This document shows positions 9,501 to 17,112 of a stretch of 41,704 nucleotides of DNA, piece by piece. The stretch lies in NCBI RefSeq assembly GCF_946481155.1, contig NZ_CAMLMK010000013.1:1-41704 (forward strand), read 5' to 3'. The notes beneath the pieces are model-generated. The model saw only the letters and a list, made by a program, of their open reading frames with translations, was not told where the DNA came from and searched no databases. The stretch's first letter is position 1; each line of letters starts with the position of its first letter. Made by a program: the position numbers and the translations under genes. Source of the stretch: an uncultured Flavobacterium sp. Its GTDB lineage: Bacteria > Bacteroidota > Bacteroidia > Flavobacteriales > Flavobacteriaceae.

Positions 9501-11717
9501 GGAAACAGTAGCGGTAAAACCTAAATCGGTGTTGCCGTTTGCATCGGTTGCTGTCACCTGGACATTCCCCATGCTGTTGTTTACACTGGTTGTTGTAGGC
9601 TGTTGCGTAAAAGCCAATTGCGTTGCCACGATAGCCAAAACGTTTTGCCCATTTGCCGAAGAAGAAGTTCCTGTATTTAAGAATTGTGATCCTGAAGCTG
9701 ATTCGGTAACATTTGCATTTTGCACTGTGAAAACAAAATCATCACCATCTAAATTACCGCCTGTATTATTCGGATTGGTTTGCACCGACAATCTTACGGA
9801 AAGCAAAACCGTTCCATTATCCGGAACAGAAATTAATGGCGCTCCGGTGAAAGTTATCGTTGTCGCAGTAACCACTCCGTCTGCAATTTTAGTAGTTCCG
9901 TTAAATAAGGCAACGGCCTGGATAGCATCGGACCAGTCGTCAATTTGATTCCCCCCCGCTTGTGTAAGCTGGATACTGTTTACGATTGATGCAAAATTAT
10001 CTGCATCGGCACTTGCTCCGCCATCTCTTACGGTAAATTGCCACACCTGTGCTCCATCAGCTGTAGTGGTAATGGCCGCATCATTTTCCAGTGAAGAAAC
10101 AGTTGCCGATTCGCCTCCGGAAGCGATAACATCCGAAACGGCACTGGCGATACCGGTTCCCTGAATAGCAAAATCGTATACACCTTCATCACTATCGTTA
10201 TTGTTAATGGTAAGCGTTGCGGTTCTCAAGCCTAAAGCCGAAGGTGTGAAAGTCACGACAAAAGTTGTAGAGCCTGAAGCCGCAATAGTGTTGGAAGGAA
10301 TGCTAGTAATGGAAAAATCAGCTGCATTTGTTCCGCTGATGGTTACATACGGACTTGCAGCCGTTAGCGATAAAGCAGCCGAGCCTGTATTTTGGATTGT
10401 AAATGTTCTTGTAAACGGACTTCCGACCGCCACATTCCCGAAATCGGCATGGTCCGTCGCTGATGGTGTTGCGTCCCCGTCTACTATGGTTACTGAATTC
10501 CCCTGCAGATTGATTTCCGGAACAGAAGCTGTAACAGTAAGGGTAGCCGCAGAAGAAGTAACCGACACACAAGGAGCCGTTCCGCTAACAATCACACGAT
10601 ATTGGTAGCCGTTCATTCCTACTACAGTTGCCGAAGTAGTATAGGACGTAGTTGTTCCGCCGGTTCCTGTGCTAACATTGTTCCAGTTACTTCCACCATC
10701 AGTGGATTCCTGCCATTGATAAGTCAGGCCTGTACCTGTAGCCGCAACTGTGAATACAGCCGTGGCAGGTTCCGCCACACTTTGATTTGCCGGTTGCGTT
10801 CCGATATTTACAGCCGTATTAATTGTAACAGCATAAGGCCCGACAGCACTTGCAGACCAGCAGGAACCGTCATAAGTTCGCACATAATAATTACCGGAGG
10901 TACTAACTGCCAGATTCGCGGCAGCGTTATTTGCTGTTGATGTACCTGTTGCCGAAGTCTGCCAATAATAAACTTCGGGAGAAACCGCTGTCCCTGAAAA
11001 ACTTAGAGTAGTGCTTCCGCAAGCTGGTGTTGTTCCTGAAATGGTTCCGGAAGGAACCGGAGGCGGCGTGCAGGAGAGTGTTCCCTGAACTTTAAAATCA
11101 TCAACGACCCATCTTTCATTAGCAGAATTATTCAACATTGTTATTCGAAACCTGAGTGTGCTCACGACTGGCAAACCGGTTACTGTCATGGTAGTGTACC
11201 CATCTGTTGTTCTGTTTCCGCCACTGGCAGGCGTGAAATCGACTGGCGCAGCATTTCCGTCATAAGCAGTCGACGCAGTTCCTGTTCCTGTTGAATAGGC
11301 CCAATACGCATTCGCATTTCCTAAAACTCTGACTGTACTATACCAGGTAGAACCTCCATCAGGACTAACTTCAACGGTCACAACATCCGTACCATCGGCA
11401 CCATTTCCGGTGGATCCGATTGAAAAAGAGGCAAGTCGTAAAGTCATCGAAATTCCTGTATATGAAGAAACATCAACATTTGCGTTTGATGTTAAGGTCG
11501 CTGTTCCATTGGAAATCCCGAAAGAATGTGTTCCTTCCACGGCAAAAGGGGAAGTTGCCGGTCTATCGCCTGCTACTGAATTCCCAGTATAAAAAACACC
11601 TCCACTTGTCGTAAAAAGTGTTGCGGAATTGTTTAAACCATCAGATACAATAGTAACTTGCCCCCAACTAAGCGTTGCAGAAAACAAAAAAAATAACAAC
11701 GGTAATTTAAATTTCAT
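6525..11717 (-). pseudogene. Large T9SS adhesin-like secreted protein, interrupted by an in-frame amber codon
   Basis: Read through the TAG at 8925-8927, this is one gene of 1730 codons. The upstream part (11717-8925, 930 residues) has a signal peptide ending 'LSWGQ', Ig-like domains, a HYDIN/choice-of-anchor-D-like domain at about 400-520 ('[20 protein letters not shown]'), more beta-sandwich sequence, and ends '...FFMQGGT' before the stop. The downstream part (8924-6525) continues in the same frame with 'NNPAGTSDATYTPGNYL' and carries the block shared with the neighbouring T9SS proteins, including the sorting domain ('VTVYDVLGRVIAEK', 'VTKKVIH'). The downstream part has no signal peptide, no ATG at its beginning and no upstream start signal, so it cannot be an independent gene. 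TAG is one base from TGG (Trp). If the codon is real, the product is a 930-residue fragment without a sorting domain, probably retained in the periplasm. A base-call error is the alternative. Confidence 0.85.
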
Positions 11718-11793
11718 ACGATTTGGGTAAAATTTTAAATATTTTCCTATATTTCTACCACTTTTTTACGAATAAATCACAAAAAGCGGGCCC

Positions 11794-11801
11794 CAAAGAT
11801 A
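11794..11801 (-). promoter_or_regulatory. -7 promoter box candidate of the adhesin-like gene
   Basis: TATCTTTG on the minus strand is a full match to TAnnTTTG. It lies 76 nt before the ATG at 11717, much farther than at other genes here. No clear -33 element is visible. Confidence 0.4.
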
Positions 11802-11851
11802 CAAATTTCGAGAAAAGTGTGATTAAATTAATGTTAACTTGTGAGTAACTT

Positions 11852-12334
11852 ATGAACAATAAACCATTGAAAACGTACACGGTAGAAGAAGCCAAACGAA
11901 AACTCGAGTATTACTGCGGCTATCAGGAACGCTGCCATTATGAAGTGGTGGAAAAACTGAAATCTTTAAACATGATTCCGCAGGTTGTTGATGCTATTGT
12001 TGTACATCTTATCGAAAACAATTTCCTAAATGAGGAACGATTTGCACAAAGTTTCGCCAGAGGTAAACACAACATTAAAAAATGGGGGAAAACGAGAATC
12101 GTCAATGAATTAAAATTCCGTGGCATTTCAAAGTATAATATTGAAAAAGCGCTGCAGGAAATTACTCCGGACGACTATTCGAAAACATTCCATGAACTCG
12201 CCGAAAGCCAATGGGAGTCCATCAGGGAAAAAAACATCCAGAAAAAGAAACGGAAATTTTTAGATTTCTTATTGCGTAAAGGCTATGAAAGCCATCTTAT
12301 TTTTGAGAAACTGAATGATTTGGAAAAAGATTAA
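11852..12334 (+). CDS. recX: RecX family regulatory protein
   Basis: A 160-residue all-helical protein with the three-helix tandem repeats of RecX, e.g. 'EEAKRKLEYYCGYQERCHYEV', 'LIENNFLNEERFAQSFARGK' and 'GKTRIVNELKFRGISKYNIEKAL'. RecX modulates RecA filaments and so tunes recombination and the SOS response. It is basic and cytoplasmic. recA is not in the window. The ATG at 11852 fits the family start. Its stop codon overlaps the stop of the convergent ketoacyl synthase gene by three bases, leaving no room for a terminator between them. Confidence 0.9.
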   Translation: MNNKPLKTYTVEEAKRKLEYYCGYQERCHYEVVEKLKSLNMIPQVVDAIVVHLIENNFLNEERFAQSFARGKHNIKKWGKTRIVNELKFRGISKYNIEKALQEITPDDYSKTFHELAESQWESIREKNIQKKKRKFLDFLLRKGYESHLIFEKLNDLEKD

Positions 12335-13488
12335 ACGGCTTTACTGATTAAAACGCTTACCGCATTTCCGCCAAAACCAACTGCGTTGACCAGGATTTTT
12401 CGGATAACTTTACGTTCTTGCTGAGCCTTCCCAAAAGGAACGCCAACAAATTGCTGATGCTGGAGCATTAAAACGGCCATTTCCACGCTAAGAATCCCCG
12501 AAGCGCCAAAAGTATGCCCTATTTTCCATTTATTGGTCGTAAGCATCGGAAGATTTTCACCGAAGACTTTCTGAATGGCTTTGTATTCCGATAAATCTCC
12601 TTTTATGGTACCAGGCGCATGCATTACAACTGCATCAACTTCTTCTAAAGGAATATTTTCCAAGGCCAAACGCATTGATTTCTGAAAACAGTCCGCCTCC
12701 GTGGAAATGGAAATCCCGTGTTCCAGAATATCCGTCGCATAACCAATTCCATCAATATAGGCCAGGGCATTATTATGATTTCCGGTTTCCAGACAGGCTA
12801 CTGCTGCCCCTTCGCCCAAAACCATGGTGTTTTTAATTTTGTCAAAATCCATTGCTTTACAAGGATATTCTGAAGTATCATTGGAATAAATTTTCAACGA
12901 CTGCATCTGGGCTATGGTAAAAGACGTCAAGGGCGCTTCACTTCCGCCTACCAAAAACTTATCCGCCATTCCCGAGCGCAGCCAGGCCACACCGTTTAAC
13001 AGCGCATGCAATGCCGTAGAGCACGTGATGGAATGCGAGATTTCCGGCCCTCCTGCCTTTAAATCATGGGCTACCCAGGAAGAAATATTTCCCATGGTAG
13101 TGGTAGGCGAAGCCAAAGTGGACGTTTTTCCGGTAGTAATAAATTCCTCGTGGTATTTCTCAAATAGCTCGGTTGCTCCGCGGGACGAGCCGATATTGAT
13201 CCCAAAAGTATCTTTTTCCGTCCAACCCGCCTGTTCAACCGCTTTTCGGGAAGCCAGCATCGCATACAAAACAGAACTGTCCAGCGATTTGTATTTATGA
13301 TCGGAAGCTTTCAATTCGTTTACCAACTCGCGTAAAACTTCCGGCAGAGCAGAAACGGGTACATTTTGACTACCCAATTCTTTTTCGGAAATAAGCGTAG
13401 TTTCCTTTAAATATTCGTTCCAAATATCTTCAGAATGGTTACCTAAAGGTGAAAAAGAAGCTAATGCGGTAATGGCAATGGGTTTCAA
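12331..13488 (-). CDS. Beta-ketoacyl-ACP synthase (FabF-like) in the biotin operon
   Basis: A 385-residue thiolase-fold condensing enzyme. The Cys-His-His triad of KAS I/II enzymes is intact: C156 in 'SITCSTALHAL', H290 in 'VMHAPGTIKGD' and H325 in 'KWKIGHTFGASG'. It would condense an acyl group with malonyl-ACP. It is somewhat shorter than usual FabF proteins and diverges at the N terminus, so it is probably not the housekeeping FabF. It is the last gene of the leftward bioF-DUF2007-bioD-bioA operon, 21 bases after bioA. That position suggests a role in making the pimeloyl moiety, but this is inference from context; a role in another lipid or polyketide-like pathway is possible. Confidence 0.85.
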   Translation of the reverse strand: MKPIAITALASFSPLGNHSEDIWNEYLKETTLISEKELGSQNVPVSALPEVLRELVNELKASDHKYKSLDSSVLYAMLASRKAVEQAGWTEKDTFGINIGSSRGATELFEKYHEEFITTGKTSTLASPTTTMGNISSWVAHDLKAGGPEISHSITCSTALHALLNGVAWLRSGMADKFLVGGSEAPLTSFTIAQMQSLKIYSNDTSEYPCKAMDFDKIKNTMVLGEGAAVACLETGNHNNALAYIDGIGYATDILEHGISISTEADCFQKSMRLALENIPLEEVDAVVMHAPGTIKGDLSEYKAIQKVFGENLPMLTTNKWKIGHTFGASGILSVEMAVLMLQHQQFVGVPFGKAQQERKVIRKILVNAVGFGGNAVSVLISKAV

Positions 13489-13509
13489 TATCCGATTTTT
13501 TTTGCAAAG

Positions 13510-14781
13510 TTAGCATTCTGACAATGCTTCTTCTATTGTTTTGTAAATTTTTTCCAGTTGGTCATCCGAAATAATATACGGTGGCAGAATATAAACGATA
13601 TTGCCCACCGGACGCAGGATCACACCCTTGTCAATAAAGAAATTATACAACTTATTCCGCAAGTTACCATAATAACTTTCCGCATCTTCGGTTTTGATCT
13701 CCAAAGCGAAAATTACACCCAAAACCCTCGTAGCAGCTACTCTGGGATGCATTCGAATCTGTTCCTGGAAAGTCAGATGCTTTAAATTCATTCGTTGAAT
13801 ATGCTGCTGCATTTCATCTGATTCCAACAATTCCATACTCGCCAGCGCCGCAGCACAACCTGTTGGATTCGCTGTGAACGTATGTCCGTGAAACAGCGCT
13901 TTGTTCACATCATCGTCATAAAAACCATCAAACAATTCTTGTGTAAAACTTGTAATGGCCATTGGAATTGTCCCGCCGGTAAGTGCTTTCGACAGGCACA
14001 TCATATCGGGTTGTTCGCTCAGGTAATCGCAGGCGAAATTCTTTCCGGTTTTGCCGAAGCCTGTCATCACCTCATCGGCTATTGTGAAAACAGTATACTT
14101 TTTGCAAATGCTAATTAGTTTATCCAGCTCGGATGCTTCATACATTACCATCCCGGCGGCTCCCTGAACCAAAGGCTCAAAGATAAAGCCGGCAAATTCA
14201 TTAGTTTTCACCAAATTTTCCAAAGCTTCGAAACTCTCCTTTTCCTTTCCTTTAACCGGAACCGGGATACGGACCACTTCAATCAAAGAACCGCGGAAAG
14301 CCTCCGTAAAAAAGGAAATCCCACTTGCCGCCATGGCTGCAAAAGTATCACCGTGAAAAGCATTTTCAAAAGCTATGATCTTCGTGCGCGTCTCTCCTTT
14401 ATTATAGAAAAACTGCAACGCCACTTTTATCGCGATTTCGACTGCCGTCGAACCGTTATCGGAGAAAAAGAGCTTTTTTTGATTGTTTGGCAACATCGGA
14501 ACAAGTTTTTCCGCGACCTGAACGGCCGGCTCGTGCGTAAATCCTCCAAACAAAACGTGCTCCAAAGTCGTTAATTGCCTGTAAATCGCATCAGCAATAA
14601 AACGGTTGGAATGCCCGTACGGATTCACCCACCAGGACGCTATTGCATCGATGTATTCCTTCCCGTTTTCATCCCATAGCAACGCGCCTTCGCCTTTTAC
14701 AATCGCGATGTGCTTTTGTGCCGTTTTGTGTTGCGTATACGGATGCCAGTTGTATTGTATGTCTCGTTCTGAAAGGTTCAT
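13510..14781 (-). CDS. bioA: Adenosylmethionine-8-amino-7-oxononanoate aminotransferase BioA
   Basis: A class III PLP aminotransferase that converts KAPA to DAPA with S-adenosylmethionine as amino donor. BioA-specific signatures are the N-terminal 'WHPYTQHKT' and 'DAIASWWVNPYGHSN'. The PLP lysine is K265 in 'CLSKALTGGTIPMA', and the aspartate signature is 'FTIADEVMTGFGKTG'. The length of 423 residues is normal. It is separated from bioD by 100 bases of repetitive A/T-rich DNA and followed 21 bases later by the KAS gene. Confidence 0.97.
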   Translation of the reverse strand: MNLSERDIQYNWHPYTQHKTAQKHIAIVKGEGALLWDENGKEYIDAIASWWVNPYGHSNRFIADAIYRQLTTLEHVLFGGFTHEPAVQVAEKLVPMLPNNQKKLFFSDNGSTAVEIAIKVALQFFYNKGETRTKIIAFENAFHGDTFAAMAASGISFFTEAFRGSLIEVVRIPVPVKGKEKESFEALENLVKTNEFAGFIFEPLVQGAAGMVMYEASELDKLISICKKYTVFTIADEVMTGFGKTGKNFACDYLSEQPDMMCLSKALTGGTIPMAITSFTQELFDGFYDDDVNKALFHGHTFTANPTGCAAALASMELLESDEMQQHIQRMNLKHLTFQEQIRMHPRVAATRVLGVIFALEIKTEDAESYYGNLRNKLYNFFIDKGVILRPVGNIVYILPPYIISDDQLEKIYKTIEEALSEC

Positions 14782-14796
14782 TTTTTTATTTTAAGT

Positions 14797-14881
14797 GGAA
14801 AGAAAATAGAATATAGATAAAAGATTCAGCAAAACATCTTTAATAGACTTTTCTATTCTCCATTTTCTATTCTCTATTTTC
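14797..14881. repeat. Quasi-tandem low-complexity spacer between bioD and bioA
   Basis: The spacer has repeated words of the type TCTATTCTC...TTTTC at about 14848-14880 and a roughly inverted counterpart (AGAAAATAGAATATAGA) near 14801-14817. The two arms could fold into an imperfect hairpin in the operon transcript. No other feature is seen here. Confidence 0.5.
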
Positions 14882-15499
14882 TTATAAATTCAACAGATTA
14901 CTCCTAAAAATATCCGCATAATAAGCGATTACATTTTTATCAAAATACGGCTCGTTATCAATTCGCCCTATCATTGTCAATCCGGTTTTGCTCAGGATAA
15001 TCTCTTCCGAAGCCTTGTTCTCATCACCGTTGAAAATTATTCCGGCAATAACTAATTTTCTATTTCGCAATGCTTCCACTGTCAATAATGTATGATTGAT
15101 GCTGCCAAGATAATGCCTTGACACGACAATGACTTTATAATCGGGTTGAATGATATCGATAACACATTCAGTGGCATTCAGTGGTACAAAAACTCCGCCG
15201 GCACCTTCAATAACCAAATGATTCTTTGTTTTTGGCTCCTGAATTTTAGTAATGTCAATGGTAATCCCGTCCAGTTCTGCTGCCAAATGCGGGCTTGCAG
15301 GAGTATTTAACGCATACGAATTCGGAAAGAAGTGCGATTTTTTATTGTCGATTCTTGCTTTTACTTTTAGTGTGTCGGAACTTTCCAGATCACCGGCCTG
15401 GATTGGTTTCCAGTAATCTGCTTCCAAAGCCTGAACGACAATAGCGGCAGCAATGGTTTTGCCCACATCGGTTCCTATGCCTGTTATAAATAGTTTCAT
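14882..15499 (-). CDS. bioD: Dethiobiotin synthetase BioD
   Basis: An ATP-dependent carboxylase that closes the ureido ring of DAPA to give dethiobiotin. The P-loop 'GIGTDVGKT' is at residues 7-15. The substrate-binding stretch 'YWKPIQAG' and the motif 'IEGAGGVFVPL' follow, as expected. The length of 205 residues is usual. Its ATG overlaps the stop of the preceding DUF2007 gene by one base (TAATG at 15501-15497), which indicates translational coupling. Confidence 0.96.
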   Translation of the reverse strand: MKLFITGIGTDVGKTIAAAIVVQALEADYWKPIQAGDLESSDTLKVKARIDNKKSHFFPNSYALNTPASPHLAAELDGITIDITKIQEPKTKNHLVIEGAGGVFVPLNATECVIDIIQPDYKVIVVSRHYLGSINHTLLTVEALRNRKLVIAGIIFNGDENKASEEIILSKTGLTMIGRIDNEPYFDKNVIAYYADIFRSNLLNL

Positions 15500-15912
15500 T
15501 ATTGTGCAAATTCGAAATTACACTTTACACATTTGTATTTATGCTTAGCGTGGAAAGGAAGCAAAACCACCAAAAAAGAAAAGATAAACGAAAGCAATTC
15601 CTTTATCCCAGTAATAGAGGTAACCATTTCTGCGCTTTCGGCACCACAATTAGGACATTTTATTAATTCTCCACCATCATCAACAGAAAAAGGGTTTACA
15701 TCAGACAGCACTTCTTTGGCTCGTTCGGCATCCTCTATTTTCACAAAAAGCTTTATCCCTCCAACAGCATTACTGTATAAAGGATTGCTTTCTACGGTAA
15801 AATTATCCCTCAAAAACACTTCAATACCTTCCGATTCTAATTTCCCTTTATATATCATCGCTTCAGATGAATATTGAAACGTTGCTATTTTTTCAAATCT
15901 ATTTTCTTCCAT
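15499..15912 (-). CDS. DUF2007 domain and zinc-ribbon membrane protein
   Basis: A protein of about 137 residues. The N-terminal half resembles DUF2007 (putative signal-transducing protein): 'FEKIATFQYSSEAMIYKGKLESEGI' and 'GGIKLFVKIEDAERAKEVL'. The C-terminal half holds a CxxC pair (CPNCG), one hydrophobic segment ('ELLSFIFSFLVVLLPF') and a second CxxC pair (CVKC), so the two pairs probably form a zinc ribbon split by a membrane-associated helix. The frame is open to an ATG at 15930, which would overlap bioF by 11 bases. I prefer the internal ATG at 15912 (MEENRFEKI), which avoids the overlap. It sits inside the biotin operon and is coupled to bioD. Its function is unknown. Confidence 0.75.
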   Translation of the reverse strand: MEENRFEKIATFQYSSEAMIYKGKLESEGIEVFLRDNFTVESNPLYSNAVGGIKLFVKIEDAERAKEVLSDVNPFSVDDGGELIKCPNCGAESAEMVTSITGIKELLSFIFSFLVVLLPFHAKHKYKCVKCNFEFAQ

Positions 15913-15919
15913 AAATGAA

Positions 15920-17056
15920 TTAAAAGACAAACTTACTCAACAATTGCAACACTTTGGAGATTTCTTCTTTCGAATTGTAGCTATGAAGACAAAAACGCAA
16001 TCTTTCCTGGCCTTCCGGGACCGTGGGCGACAGTATGGCTTTTACGTCGAATCCTTTCTGCTGCAATTGTAATGCAATGTTTTTCACTTTTTCATTACCG
16101 GGAATGATGGCCGACTGGATAGCCGATTTGCTACGGACGAAAAGCGGTTTCAGCCCTAAAAGATTTTTCTCCTGATTGAAATGTACAATATTCCCGCGAA
16201 GCTGATTGCTGTTTTCATCTCCCAAATGCTGATACGCTGTTAGGATTGTAGCTACAGCATGCGGAGACAAGCCTGTCGTATAAATAAAACTTCGGGCGAA
16301 ATTTACCAGATAGTTTTTTAGTTCGTTGCTTCCGATAATGGCTGCACCATGACAACCCAAGCCTTTTCCAAAGGTCATGATTCGGGCAAAAACCTTATCG
16401 TGGAAATTTAAGCTTTGTGCCAAGCCTTCTCCTCTTTCGCCAAAAACTCCCAGTGCATGCGCTTCATCAAGGACTAAATAGGCATGGTACTTTTCGGTTA
16501 ACGCAATTAATTCTTCCAGGTTCGGGCAATCGCCATCCATCGAAAAAACGCTTTCTGTTACAACGTAGATTTCGGAAGTCTCTTTTTGAAATCGCTGTAG
16601 TAGCTTTTCGAGATCTTCAAAATCGTTGTGCTGGAATTTATAGGCTTTGGCATTGGAAAGCTGAATGCCGTCGCGGATGGACGCATGGCTCAATTCATCA
16701 TACAGAATCACATCACTTCGTTGTGGCACCGCGCTGAAGAAACCAACATTGGCATCGTAACCCGAATTGAAAATCAATGCGCTTTCCGCCTTATGAAATT
16801 GCGCAATGAAATCTTCAGCTTCAACATATAAAACATGGTTTCCGGACAGCAAACGTGAACCGGTCGCTCCGTTGATTTTCAGATCTCTATCCACTAAAAG
16901 GTGGTGTGTTGCCTCAAAAATCAGTTCGCTTTTGGCAAAACCTAAGTAATCGTTGGAGGAAAAATCTATCAACGCATTTGGTTCAGGCAATTTCCGCAGC
17001 GCATGATTCACGGTGCGGGTTTCTAATTTCTGCTGTAATACTTTAGGGAGTTTCAT
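15920..17056 (-). CDS. bioF: 8-amino-7-oxononanoate synthase BioF
   Basis: A PLP enzyme of the alpha-oxoamine synthase family that condenses pimeloyl-ACP or -CoA with alanine to give KAPA. Visible signatures are 'DFSSNDYLGFA', 'GATGSRLLSGN', 'DELSHASIRDG', 'LDEAHALGVFGERGEG' and the PLP lysine K231 in 'MTFGKGLGCHGAAI'. The length of 378 residues is normal. It is the first gene of the leftward biotin operon. No in-frame Met occurs near the N terminus after the first, so the start at 17056 is secure. Only 56 bases separate it from the upstream T9SS gene, and a strong hairpin (17069-17099) fills much of that gap. Confidence 0.95.
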   Translation of the reverse strand: MKLPKVLQQKLETRTVNHALRKLPEPNALIDFSSNDYLGFAKSELIFEATHHLLVDRDLKINGATGSRLLSGNHVLYVEAEDFIAQFHKAESALIFNSGYDANVGFFSAVPQRSDVILYDELSHASIRDGIQLSNAKAYKFQHNDFEDLEKLLQRFQKETSEIYVVTESVFSMDGDCPNLEELIALTEKYHAYLVLDEAHALGVFGERGEGLAQSLNFHDKVFARIMTFGKGLGCHGAAIIGSNELKNYLVNFARSFIYTTGLSPHAVATILTAYQHLGDENSNQLRGNIVHFNQEKNLLGLKPLFVRSKSAIQSAIIPGNEKVKNIALQLQQKGFDVKAILSPTVPEGQERLRFCLHSYNSKEEISKVLQLLSKFVF

Positions 17057-17059
17057 TTT

Positions 17060-17099
17060 ATCAAAAATATAAAAGCCCTACGAATTGCAGGGCTTTTAT
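17060..17099 (-). terminator. Terminator of the 1598-residue T9SS gene, directly upstream of bioF
   Basis: ATAAAAGCCCT (17069-17079) and AGGGCTTTTAT (17089-17099) form a perfect 11-bp stem with a 9-nt loop. On the minus strand ATTTTTGAT follows. The hairpin ends about 12 bases before the bioF start codon, so it could also act as a leader hairpin or attenuator for the biotin operon. A TATTTTTG word (17062-17069, minus) overlaps its base but is only 5 nt from the bioF ATG, too close for a usual promoter. Confidence 0.75.
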
Positions 17100-17112
17100 A
17101 AATTATATTTTT

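Noticed and set aside
9328..9948. A 206-residue open frame on the + strand opposite the adhesin gene
   Set aside because: Val/Ala/Pro-rich composition typical of the antisense of Thr/Gly-rich coding sequence; no domain and no start signal.
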